Assembly: GCF_004022215.1 (NCBI RefSeq)
Contig: NZ_SAUZ01000026.1
Location: forward strand, 1 to 59,930
From: Paenirhodobacter populi
Lineage (GTDB): Bacteria > Pseudomonadota > Alphaproteobacteria > Rhodobacterales > Rhodobacteraceae
Reading direction: 5' to 3'
Length of the DNA: 59,930 nt
The notes under the pieces were generated by a model that was not told the origin of the DNA, did not search any database, and saw only the letters and a program-made list of their open reading frames with translations. The position numbers and the translations under genes are program-made. Within the stretch, counting starts at the first letter, position 1; every line of letters begins with the position of its first letter. This document shows, piece by piece, positions 20,183-27,294 of this stretch.

Positions 20183-20682
20183 CCGAAGCCACCGCCCCCG
20201 AAAAGCCGCACAAGCCCACGGCAGAGGAAAAGCGCCGGATGAAATCCGCCGCGCGCCTGTATGCCGTGCAGGCGCTGTTCCAGATGGAGGCCTCCGGTCA
20301 GGGGGTGGATCGGATCGTGCGGGAATTCGAAGTCCATCGCTTTGGCCTCGCGCAGGACGAAGAGGGGACCGAACTGGCCGAGGGCGATGCGAACCTGTTC
20401 CGCCGTCTGCTGGACGATGCGGTGACCTGGCAGGCCAAGATCGACCAGGCGACGGACCGGGCGCTGGCGGCCAACTGGCCGATCGACCGGATCGACCCGG
20501 TGCTGCGCGCGGTCTTCCGCGCGGCCGGTGCGGAACTGGTCAACCCGGACACGCCGCCGAAGGTGGTCATCAACGAATTCGTCGAGGTTGCGCGGGCCTT
20601 CTTCCCCGAGGGACGCGAAGTGAAATTCGTCAACGCCGTGCTGGATCACATGGCACGGGCGCTGCGCCCGGATGGATTCTGA
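20179..20682 (+). CDS. nusB: Transcription antitermination factor NusB
   Basis: All-helical RNA-binding factor that, with NusE (S10), binds boxA in rRNA leaders and prevents premature termination. It has the family elements RLYAVQALFQMEASGQ, IDQATDRALAANWPIDRIDPVLRAVFRAA and INEFVEVARAFFPEGREVKFVNAVLD. Length is 167 residues with a charged N-terminal extension (TEATAPEKPHKPTAEEKRR). Coupling to ribH by ATGA overlap is the widespread ribH-nusB pairing. A likely rRNA operon leader with a boxA-like motif lies at the far end of this window. Confidence 0.95.
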   Translation: MTEATAPEKPHKPTAEEKRRMKSAARLYAVQALFQMEASGQGVDRIVREFEVHRFGLAQDEEGTELAEGDANLFRRLLDDAVTWQAKIDQATDRALAANWPIDRIDPVLRAVFRAAGAELVNPDTPPKVVINEFVEVARAFFPEGREVKFVNAVLDHMARALRPDGF

Positions 20683-20804
20683 TCTTTTTCACCGCATTTG
20701 GTGTTTTTACCCGCCCGCGGCGCAGTTTTTTGCCGATAACGGGCATTTCCCGGTTTGAATCCCCGAAAGCCGCATTACATTGAACGGAGAATAGGGGAGT
20801 TGCC

Positions 20805-20996
20805 ATGACCGGTTTCATTCGTTTTCCGTTGCGCAAGATCGCTTCGACCGGGCTTTCGGGTCTGCGTCGGCTTATGGGGCAGGCGGGGCTTGCCTTGCGG
20901 AAAGCGGATGCGCTGCTGACCTTCGCCCCCGCGCCCGAGATGATCCCGATCCGCCTGCGGGTCGAGCCTTCGCGCGATCGGCGCCATCGCCGCTGA
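20805..20996 (+). CDS. Small basic protein (63 residues), unknown function
   Basis: The sequence is rich in Arg and hydrophobics (MTGFIRFPLRKIASTGLSG ... RLRVEPSRDRRHRR), with an amphipathic centre and a strongly basic C-terminal tail. It has a Shine-Dalgarno GGGGAG nine bases before the ATG and a very strong terminator 25 bases after the stop, so it looks like a complete monocistronic gene. I do not recognise a family. Small Arg-rich proteins of this size in Rhodobacterales are often stress-induced, but nothing here proves that. Confidence 0.6.
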   Translation: MTGFIRFPLRKIASTGLSGLRRLMGQAGLALRKADALLTFAPAPEMIPIRLRVEPSRDRRHRR

Positions 20997-21017
20997 TCCA
21001 TTGATGGGAATCATGAC

Positions 21018-21046
21018 AAAGGCCCTCCGTTTCCGGAGGGCCTTTT
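21018..21046 (+). terminator. Strong rho-independent terminator
   Basis: A-rich lead, GGCCCTCCG (21021-21029), TTTC loop, CGGAGGGCC (21034-21042), TTTT (21043-21046). It ends the transcript of the small basic protein gene. Confidence 0.85.
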
Positions 21047-21049
21047 GCT

Positions 21050-21240
21050 TGGGTGGCGGAAACCGCAGCGACCGTGTGGGCGTGAATTTCCCGAGAGCCT
21101 GATGTAATCAGGTGGGAGCCAGGTAACGAGGCCAGGACCCCGACAGAGCCAGCCCCCTCAGGAATGGTTATCGGCCACTGGAAAAGGGCCCTGCACGAGA
21201 AGAGCAGAATCCGCCGTCTCTACAGATAGGGCCTGCGCGG
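21050..21240. other. Structured-looking non-coding stretch, unassigned
   Basis: Between the terminator and the mmcB promoter lies ~190 bases with no credible reading frame but several hairpin elements: GCGG-AAA-CCGC (21056-21066), CCTGAT-GTA-ATCAGG (21098-21112), repeated GCCAGG (21118 and 21131) and complementary GGGCC/GGCCC elements further on. A GTGTG (21074) precedes them, reminiscent of the GUGYG 5' end of bacterial group II introns, but no intron domain V or reverse transcriptase follows. It fits neither tmRNA, RNase P, SRP RNA nor a riboswitch I know. A decayed intron 5' part or a new RNA are both open. Confidence 0.35.
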
Positions 21241-21272
21241 GGTCTCGGCAAGAGGGGAGGCGCTGGACAGTC

Positions 21273-21287
21273 GTTCCCTTTTCGTTC
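21273..21287 (+). promoter_or_regulatory. LexA/SOS box upstream of mmcB
   Basis: Exact match to the alphaproteobacterial LexA consensus GTTC-N7-GTTC (GTTC at 21273-21276 and 21284-21287), ending 11 bases before the mmcB ATG. This fits the damage-inducible role of mmcB. Confidence 0.75.
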
Positions 21288-21298
21288 ATGTTTGCGCC

Positions 21299-21772
21299 AT
21301 GCTCCGTCCTTCGTCCCTCACCCCCGGTCAGTGGATCGCGCGCGGCACCTGCCGTTGCCTGACCGATCACGGTTTCGCCTGCGTGACGGAACTGGTGCCG
21401 CGGGCGGGGCTGCGGGTCGATGTGATGGCACTTGGCCGCAAGGGCGAGATCTGGGTGGTGGAATGCAAGTCCAGCCGGCAGGATTTCACCTCGGACCGGA
21501 AATGGCGGGGTTATCTGGACTATGCCGATCGGTTCTTCTGGGCGGTCGATGCGGATTTCCCGGTCGACCTTCTGCCGGAGGAAACCGGCCTGATCCTCGC
21601 CGATGGGCATGGCGGAGAAATCCTGCGGTGGGGGGAGGAGCAGAAGCTCGCCCCCGCCCGGCGCAAGGCGGTGACGCAGGGATTCGCGCGCACCGCCGCC
21701 TGGCGGCTTCAGGGATGGACCGATCCGGGGCCGGCGGCGGTGGCGGATCCGGCGATCACTTTTTTCCCTTAG
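21299..21772 (+). CDS. mmcB: DNA-repair putative endonuclease MmcB
   Basis: PD-(D/E)XK-type nuclease of the MmcB (formerly DUF) family, conserved in alphaproteobacteria; Caulobacter mmcB mutants are mitomycin C sensitive. The catalytic signature is visible as D41 (RVDVMAL) and E55-x-K57 (WVVECKSSRQDF), followed by the conserved KWRGYLDYADRFFWAVD. Length is 157 residues. The start ATG lies just downstream of a perfect SOS box, arguing for LexA control. The 3' end overlaps the convergent small gene by 17 bases. Confidence 0.9.
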   Translation: MLRPSSLTPGQWIARGTCRCLTDHGFACVTELVPRAGLRVDVMALGRKGEIWVVECKSSRQDFTSDRKWRGYLDYADRFFWAVDADFPVDLLPEETGLILADGHGGEILRWGEEQKLAPARRKAVTQGFARTAAWRLQGWTDPGPAAVADPAITFFP

Positions 21773-22010
21773 GATGCTTGTCCTGACCGCCGCGATGCGG
21801 TTTCGCGGGTTTCCCGGCCGCGCGGTCGGCGATCTCGCGCGCGGCTTCGGCGGCGGCAAGAAGTTCCTCGGCGATATCCTCGGCCTCTTCGGGTTCAAAG
21901 TCGAAGGGCAGCTCGAACCCGTCCCCCACGACATAGATGCGGACCATGCCAAGGGTGGTCGGCCCGATCTGCAGATCGCCCGTGACTTCGCTTTCCTTGT
22001 CGATGCTCAT
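21756..22010 (-). CDS. Small conserved alphaproteobacterial protein (DUF6324-like)
   Basis: 84 residues: a short beta-rich N-terminal part (MSIDKESEVTGDLQIG, MVRIYVVGDGFELPFDF), an acidic helix (EPEEAEDIAEELLAAAEAAREI) and a Lys/His/Gly-rich tail (KPHRGGQDKHPKGKK). The compact layout resembles a small conserved Rhodobacterales family that I believe is DUF6324; this is from memory. ATG 22010 has GGAGAC six bases upstream. Convergent with mmcB, overlapping by 17 bases. It lies at the 3' end of the tad locus but 74 bases from cpaA, so a tad role is not implied. Confidence 0.7.
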   Translation of the reverse strand: MSIDKESEVTGDLQIGPTTLGMVRIYVVGDGFELPFDFEPEEAEDIAEELLAAAEAAREIADRAAGKPAKPHRGGQDKHPKGKK

Positions 22011-22084
22011 GGCGTGTCTCCGATGATGACGAGCAGATTGGCTAAACGCTCCGCGCCGGCGTGGCAATCGAAAACCCGCATCGT

Positions 22085-22591
22085 TCAGCCGGCGAGTGCG
22101 GAAAGCGCCAGCGAAAACCACAGCGTCGCGGCCAAGGGGATGCCAAAGGGAAAGTCGGCGCGGCGCCAGCTGACCCAATCCGGGGCGCAGTCGCGCAGCG
22201 CGGGCAGGGCGCGCGCGGCCCGATGGGTCAGCAGTGCCGCGACGGTCAGCACCGGCAGCAGCAGGAAGATCAGTTGCAGTCCGGGCAGCGATGTGTCGAG
22301 GAACGGCGCCGCGGCGGCGGCGAATTTGACGTCCCCCGCGCCGAACCCCGCCCGCAGGTGGAGAAACACCCCGATCGCCAGCACGACCGCGGCATTCATC
22401 CAGCGCCAGAGCCAAAGCTCGACCGGCAGGACGACGGGGCCGATCAGGGCGAACACCGCCAGCAATGCCAGAACCGCGGCATTGCGGATCTTCATGTATT
22501 TCAGATCGGTGAAGATGACCCAGGCGCAGATCGGCGTGACGGCGATCAGGAACACCAGCGCCTGTCCGGCGGAAGGAAGCGGTGCCATCAT
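22085..22591 (-). CDS. cpaA: Prepilin peptidase, A24 family (TadV/CpaA)
   Basis: Inner-membrane aspartyl protease that removes the leader of Flp prepilins. Both active-site aspartates are visible: one in IFTDLKYMKIRN (about residue 29) and one in the GxGD motif GFGAGDVKFAAA (about residue 87). Most of the ~168 residues are membrane helices. It is the short CpaA type without the cytoplasmic methyltransferase domain of PilD. Its start codons (ATG 22591 or 22588) overlap the stop of the preceding TPR gene, so it is the last, coupled gene of the leftward tad operon. Confidence 0.9.
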   Translation of the reverse strand: MMAPLPSAGQALVFLIAVTPICAWVIFTDLKYMKIRNAAVLALLAVFALIGPVVLPVELWLWRWMNAAVVLAIGVFLHLRAGFGAGDVKFAAAAAPFLDTSLPGLQLIFLLLPVLTVAALLTHRAARALPALRDCAPDWVSWRRADFPFGIPLAATLWFSLALSALAG

Positions 22592-23427
22592 CACCCCTGC
22601 CGCGCCTCGCCAAGGGCGGCGAGCGCGCGGGCCGCTTCTTCAAAATAGGTGGGCGAGGTGTCGACGGCATCCTGCAGCAGGCTTTGCCCCGTCGCCGTAT
22701 CGCCCTGCTTGATCGCCGAAAGTCCGGCGGTATAGAGCAGTTGCGCCCGTTCGGTCTGCGTCATCTCGATCACCGGCATGTCGTATTTGCGCTGTGCGGC
22801 GCGGGCGAGGACCAGATTGTTCTTGCTGGTAAAGGCGGTGGGATCATAGGTGATCGCTTCGGCGAACAGCTTTTCCGCGCCCTGCGCATCGCCCCGGCTG
22901 AGCTTGGAAAAGCCCCAGTTGTTCAGGATGCCCGCAGGGCGCGTGGTCAGGCCCGCCGCCGTATCGTAAAAGGAATCCGCCTTTTTCCAGTTCTTTTCGC
23001 TGTCGGCCACCATCGCCTCGATCCGGTAACGATCATAGCTTTCGAAGGTCGGGGGGATCGTGTTCAGCGTGGCGCGCGCGCCCTTCCAGTCGCCGGTGCG
23101 CATCTGCGCTTCGGCGCGCGCAACGCGGTCATCGTTCGAGGCATCGGGCGAGGCGGTGACCTTGTCCCAGACCTTCAGCCCCTCGCTCGCCTGTCCGTTG
23201 CGGACCAGCGATTTCGCAAGGCCCCGTTGCAGATCGATCCGGTCCGGGTGTTCGGCGCTGGTGCGGGCGAAGTAATTCACCGCCTCCTGCGGTTCGCCGA
23301 CCGTCAGCATGATTTCCGACATGGTCGCCTGATCGACGGCGTTCATCGACTTCACCGCCCGGTCGGCGCTGGTCTCCGCGCAGGCGGCGATGAGAAATGG
23401 CAGAAACATGAGCAGGTTGCGCGTCAT
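22591..23427 (-). CDS. tadD: TPR lipoprotein, TadD-like (second copy)
   Basis: A lipoprotein signal (MTRNLLMFLPFLIAAC, lipobox IAAC) precedes tetratricopeptide repeats, including EIMLTVGEPQEAVNYFARTSAEHPDRIDLQRGLAKSL and GILNNWGFSKLSRGDAQGAEKLFAEAITYDPTAF. TadD-type proteins are outer-membrane-anchored pilotin or assembly factors for the Tad secretin. Length is 278 residues. ATG 23427 has the strong AAGGAGG sequence. It follows the first TPR lipoprotein by 10 bases. The two adjacent TPR lipoproteins suggest duplication followed by divergence or a division of labour. Confidence 0.85.
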   Translation of the reverse strand: MTRNLLMFLPFLIAACAETSADRAVKSMNAVDQATMSEIMLTVGEPQEAVNYFARTSAEHPDRIDLQRGLAKSLVRNGQASEGLKVWDKVTASPDASNDDRVARAEAQMRTGDWKGARATLNTIPPTFESYDRYRIEAMVADSEKNWKKADSFYDTAAGLTTRPAGILNNWGFSKLSRGDAQGAEKLFAEAITYDPTAFTSKNNLVLARAAQRKYDMPVIEMTQTERAQLLYTAGLSAIKQGDTATGQSLLQDAVDTSPTYFEEAARALAALGEARQG

Positions 23428-23437
23428 ACGGCCTCCT

Positions 23438-23983
23438 TCAGGATTGCGTGAGCAGCAGGTAATCGCCCGCACCGCGCCGGATCAGGCGGAACGGCTGGCC
23501 CCCGTCGCCAGAGGACTCGGGCTGCGCCATGCGCGCGCGGGCGAGTTTGAGGTTGTCGCGGATCAGGTCGGATCGGCCGTTGTCGAGCGCATAGGCGGTT
23601 TCGAAAACCCGCGCCGCCTCGCCCGTCTTGCCGCGTTCGAACAACACGACGCCGAGGTTGTTCCACGCCGGGACCGAGGTCTGATCCGCCTCGACCGCGC
23701 GGCGCAGGACATGCTCGGCCTGATTCAGGCGGCCAAGTTTCAGATTGGCCGAACCGATCGCCGAGAGCACATCGGCGGTCGCACCATGTTCCGCCGCGCC
23801 CCGGTAGAAGGCGCGCAGGGCCAGGTCGTATTCGCCCGAGGCCATCAGCCGGTGACCGACGACCAGCCCGTCGACCCCGTCCCCGCGCGACGATCCGGGG
23901 GCGAAGGCGTTGGAACGATCCGGCGCGAGCACCGGCGAACAGGCCGCAAGCAGCGCGGTCAGGACAATCAGGCGCAGCATCAT
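23438..23983 (-). CDS. TPR lipoprotein, TadD-like (first copy)
   Basis: 181 residues with a lipobox very near the start (MMLRLIVLTALLAAC), a flexible spacer, then TPR motifs: GLVVGHRLMASGEYDLALRAFYRGA, VLSAIGSANLKLGRLNQAEHVLRRAVEAD and AWNNLGVVLFERGKTGEAARVFETAYALD. It is likely an outer-membrane lipoprotein helping secretin assembly in the Tad machine, as TadD does. The start overlaps the tadC stop by four bases (two adjacent ATGs, 23983 and 23980). It is shorter than the next gene, and the two share architecture rather than close sequence. Confidence 0.82.
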   Translation of the reverse strand: MMLRLIVLTALLAACSPVLAPDRSNAFAPGSSRGDGVDGLVVGHRLMASGEYDLALRAFYRGAAEHGATADVLSAIGSANLKLGRLNQAEHVLRRAVEADQTSVPAWNNLGVVLFERGKTGEAARVFETAYALDNGRSDLIRDNLKLARARMAQPESSGDGGQPFRLIRRGAGDYLLLTQS

Positions 23984-24933
23984 GGCCCGCCCATCTGCGC
24001 GAAGCTTTCCATCATGCCGTGGACCGAGGGACCGATGAGAATGATCAGCAACGGCGGCACGGTGAACAGCATGGTGCCGAGCGTCATCTTGGTCGGGATC
24101 TTGTTCGCGGCTTCCTCGGCGCGCATCACCCGCTTGTCGCGCATGTCGGCGGAATAGAGGCGCAGCGCCTCGGCGATCGAGGTGCCGAATTGCTGGCTCT
24201 GGATCATCACGGTGACGAAGGACATCACATCGGGGACGCCGGTGCGGCTGCCGAAGGCGCGCAGGACCACCGCCTTGTCGAGACCGGCCTTGATTTCATT
24301 GGCGACGGTATCGAGTTCCTCGGCCAGAACCGGCCCGGAGTCGCGCATCTCGCGCGAGACGCGCAGGATCCCCTGATCCAGCGACTGCCCTGCCTCGACG
24401 CAGACCAGAAGCATGTCGAGCGCGTCGGGGAAGCTGTCCTGAATTTCCTGCGTGCGCGCGGCGACGCGGCCATCGACCCAGCGGCGCGGGGCGTAATAGC
24501 CCAGCAGGCCCGGCAGAAGCACGGCGAGAATCGTCACGATTTCGGACGGGGGCGCGTCGTCGGAGGCGTTGCGCAGGGCGATGAAGCCGAGCCCCAGCAG
24601 CAGGCAGCCGATCCCGCCGATGAATTGCGTGGCGTGGAAATTGCGCACGGCACTCGGGCTGCGATAACCGGCGCGATGCAGCCATTCGCGGGTTTTCGAC
24701 ATTTCCTCCTTGTTCTTCGGTTCCAGAAATCCGGCATAGCGGTCCAGCCGGTCGGACCCGGCCTGCTGGCGCAGGGTCTTTTTCCGCTCGGGCTGCGCGG
24801 CGGTCTTGCGCGGTTTGAGTCGGTCCAGAGGATCGCGTTTCGGACGCAAAAGCAGAAACAGGGCCATCCCGGCCAAGGCGACCCCCGCCGAGGCCAGAAC
24901 GAAGATCAACGCCATGGGAGACAGGATCGGCAT
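23980..24933 (-). CDS. tadC: Tad pilus platform protein TadC (GspF family)
   Basis: An integral inner-membrane platform protein of the type IVc pilus. It has an N-terminal membrane helix (MALIFVLASAGVALAGMALFLLL), a GspF domain around residues 170-295 with SFPDALDMLLVCVEAGQSLDQGI, the TadC family's EELDTVANEIKAGLDKAVVLRAFG and VTVMIQSQQFGTSIAEALRLYS, and a C-terminal hydrophobic helix (LGTMLFTVPPLLIILIGPSV). Length is 317 residues. It works with TadB as partner and is energised by TadA. It starts 5 bases after tadB. Confidence 0.93.
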   Translation of the reverse strand: MPILSPMALIFVLASAGVALAGMALFLLLRPKRDPLDRLKPRKTAAQPERKKTLRQQAGSDRLDRYAGFLEPKNKEEMSKTREWLHRAGYRSPSAVRNFHATQFIGGIGCLLLGLGFIALRNASDDAPPSEIVTILAVLLPGLLGYYAPRRWVDGRVAARTQEIQDSFPDALDMLLVCVEAGQSLDQGILRVSREMRDSGPVLAEELDTVANEIKAGLDKAVVLRAFGSRTGVPDVMSFVTVMIQSQQFGTSIAEALRLYSADMRDKRVMRAEEAANKIPTKMTLGTMLFTVPPLLIILIGPSVHGMMESFAQMGGP

Positions 24934-24938
24934 GCGTA

Positions 24939-25904
24939 TCAGACCTTGATCGTCGTCATGATCTTCATGAACAGGACATTCGCCCCCAGAAGCACAAAGA
25001 CGACCAGAGCCGTCGGCATGAAGGCCGGGGTGCCCTTGACCCCGTCATAGAAATCCGGTGCGACGATCTGGATGATCAGCAGCACCACCAGCGGGAAGGC
25101 GGAAAGAAAGATACCGGACCAGCGCGGCTCGGCAGTGATGGCGGACACGCGGCGCAGCAGGCGGAAGCGGGCGCGGATCACCTTGGACAGGCCTTCCAGA
25201 ACCTCGGCCAGATTGCCGCCGGAACTTTGCTGGATCGACACGGCGACGGCGAGAAAGCGCAGGTCCTGCATGTCCAGCCGGTCCGCCAGATCCCGCAGGC
25301 TTTCGGAGATATTGCGGCCATAGGAGGCCTCATCCGCGACGATGCCGAATTCCGATCCCAGCGGGTCCGACATTTCCCGCGCCACGCTTTGTATCGCGGA
25401 AACAAAGGGATGGCCCACGCGCAGCGCGCGCACGATCAGTTCGACCGCATCGGGAAGCTGTTCCTCGGCCAGTGCGATGCGCTTGGCGGCGCGGCGCGAG
25501 ATCCAGAACCAGACGCCGCCCACCCCCATGCCGAGCGCCAGCACGATCCGCAGCAGAAGCCCCGTCCTTGTGCCGAAGGTCAGCCCGGCAAAGGCGAACA
25601 GGCAGGCCAGTCCCATCACCGCGATCAGCGCCTTGGGGGAATAGGCGATATTGGCCTTCTGCGCCTTGTCAGCCAGCAGCGCATAGAGCGGGATACCGCT
25701 TGCGCTGCGATGTCGGGTCGTTTCCTTGCGAAGCTGTTCCAGCACCTCTTCCCGCCGGCCGCCGCGCGACAGCAGCTCCAGCCGCCGGTTCATCTTGCGG
25801 TCGAGCGAGATCGACCGGCCGAAAACCAGCAGATAAAGCACGTTCAGCAGCAGCAGCACCGCCGCGAATATCGCCGGATAGATGAGAGGCGCAAGCGAGG
25901 CCAT
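24939..25904 (-). CDS. tadB: Tad pilus platform protein TadB (GspF family)
   Basis: Partner of TadC in the inner-membrane platform. Starts MASLAPLIYPAIFAAVLLLLNVLYLLVFG (membrane helix), then a cytosolic linker, two helices (IAVMGLACLFAFAGLTFGT, IVLALGMGVGGVWFWI), the GspF domain with LPDAVELIVRALRVGHPFVSAIQSVAREMSDPLG and VAVSIQQSSGGNLAEVLEGLSKVIR, and a C-terminal helix. Length is 321 residues from ATG 25904. The gene lies 4 bases after tadA. A longer reading from 26048 overlaps tadA with no coding character. Confidence 0.93.
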   Translation of the reverse strand: MASLAPLIYPAIFAAVLLLLNVLYLLVFGRSISLDRKMNRRLELLSRGGRREEVLEQLRKETTRHRSASGIPLYALLADKAQKANIAYSPKALIAVMGLACLFAFAGLTFGTRTGLLLRIVLALGMGVGGVWFWISRRAAKRIALAEEQLPDAVELIVRALRVGHPFVSAIQSVAREMSDPLGSEFGIVADEASYGRNISESLRDLADRLDMQDLRFLAVAVSIQQSSGGNLAEVLEGLSKVIRARFRLLRRVSAITAEPRWSGIFLSAFPLVVLLIIQIVAPDFYDGVKGTPAFMPTALVVFVLLGANVLFMKIMTTIKV

Positions 25905-25908
25905 CAGG

Positions 25909-27285
25909 TCAGCCCCCCGCCGGTTCGTAGATGGCCGAGGGCAGATCGTAGCCCCATTGCCGGAACCTGTCGGCGTAATGCGACCGCACCCCCGTTCCGG
26001 TGAAACGCCCGATGATCTTGCCGTCCGGGCCGATGCCGAGCCGTTCATAGCGGAACAGTTCCTGCATCGAGATCACTTCGCCCTCCATCCCGGTGATCTC
26101 GGTGATCGAAACCATCCGCCGCGAGCCGTCCTGCAACCGGCTGACCTGCACGATCAGGTTGACCGCCGAGGCGATCTGTTGCCTCATCGCCTTGAGCGGC
26201 ATTTCGATCCCCGCCATCGCCACCATGTTTTCAAGGCGCGAGATCCCGTCGCGCGCCGAATTGGCGTGGATCGTCGTCATCGAGCCGTCGTGGCCGGTGT
26301 TCATCGCCTGCAACATGTCGATCACCTCCTCGCCGCGGGTTTCGCCGACGATGATCCGGTCGGGCCGCATCCGCAGCGCGTTGCGCAGACAGTCCCGCTG
26401 GGTCACCGCACCGCGCCCCTCGACATTGGCGGGGCGGCTTTCCATCCGGCCCACATGGGTCTGCTGCAATTGCAGTTCCGCCGTATCCTCGATGGTCAGG
26501 ATGCGCTCGGAATCGTCGATAAAGGATGAAAGGGCATTCAGCGTCGTGGTTTTTCCCGATCCCGTGCCGCCCGAAACGATCACGTTGAGGCGGGTGGCGA
26601 CGGCGGCCTGCAGATAGGCGCCCATGTCCTCGGAAAAGGCGCCGAACCGGATCAGGTCGGTGATGTTCAGCTTGTCCTTCTTGAACTTGCGGATCGAAAC
26701 GAGCGCCCCGTCCACCGCAACGGGCGGCACCATGGCGTTGAACCGCGACCCGTCCGCGAGCCGGGCGTCCACATAGGGGGTGGCCTCGTCCACCCGGCGC
26801 CCGACCGCCGAGACGATCTTGTCGATGATTCGCAGCAGGTGCTTGTCGTCCTTGAAGGTCGTCTCGCTCAGGCTCAGCTTGCCGTTGCGTTCGATGAAGA
26901 CCTGATGCGGGCCGTTCACGAGGATGTCGGAAATCGTTTCATCCTTCAGCAGCGGTTCGAGCGGGCCGAGCCCCATCACCTCGTCGTAAAGTTCCTGCAC
27001 CAGGGATTGCCGCTCCGCCCCGTTCAGCGCGACCGCCATTTCTGCCATCGCCTCGTTCGAGATCGAGGTGATTTCCGCCTTCAGATCGGCTTCGGCCGCA
27101 TGTTCGAGCGCCGCGAGGTTGAGGTTTTCCAGCAGCCGCCTGTGCAGTTGCAGCTTCAGATCCCCAAGGCGTTCCCGCCGCTTGCGATCCTTGTCGTTCT
27201 GCGCAGGCTCCATCTTCGGCGTGGCGGGCAGGGGAAGCGTGGGCGCTGGCGGTTGCGGGCCGGTCTTGCGGTAGCGTGAAAACAT
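25909..27285 (-). CDS. tadA: Tad pilus motor ATPase TadA/CpaF
   Basis: Hexameric secretion ATPase that powers both extension and retraction of Flp pili. Walker A is GGTGSGKTT (239-247), the Walker B region is RIIVGETRG (310-318), the histidine box is TTIHAN (337-342), and the Asp-box region includes ILTIEDTAELQL. Before the core sits a three-helix N-terminal domain (about residues 40-105) typical of CpaF. Its 458 residues fit. It is immediately upstream of tadB, in the universal order tadZ-tadA-tadB-tadC. Confidence 0.96.
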   Translation of the reverse strand: MFSRYRKTGPQPPAPTLPLPATPKMEPAQNDKDRKRRERLGDLKLQLHRRLLENLNLAALEHAAEADLKAEITSISNEAMAEMAVALNGAERQSLVQELYDEVMGLGPLEPLLKDETISDILVNGPHQVFIERNGKLSLSETTFKDDKHLLRIIDKIVSAVGRRVDEATPYVDARLADGSRFNAMVPPVAVDGALVSIRKFKKDKLNITDLIRFGAFSEDMGAYLQAAVATRLNVIVSGGTGSGKTTTLNALSSFIDDSERILTIEDTAELQLQQTHVGRMESRPANVEGRGAVTQRDCLRNALRMRPDRIIVGETRGEEVIDMLQAMNTGHDGSMTTIHANSARDGISRLENMVAMAGIEMPLKAMRQQIASAVNLIVQVSRLQDGSRRMVSITEITGMEGEVISMQELFRYERLGIGPDGKIIGRFTGTGVRSHYADRFRQWGYDLPSAIYEPAGG

Positions 27286-27294
27286 GGCCGTTCC

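Noticed and set aside
21050-21298. tmRNA, RNase P RNA, SRP RNA or cobalamin riboswitch in the mmcB upstream region
   Set aside because: None of their signature sequences (tag codons, the GGAAAGTCCGGGCTC core, GGAAGGAAGCAG or the B12 box) is present on either strand.
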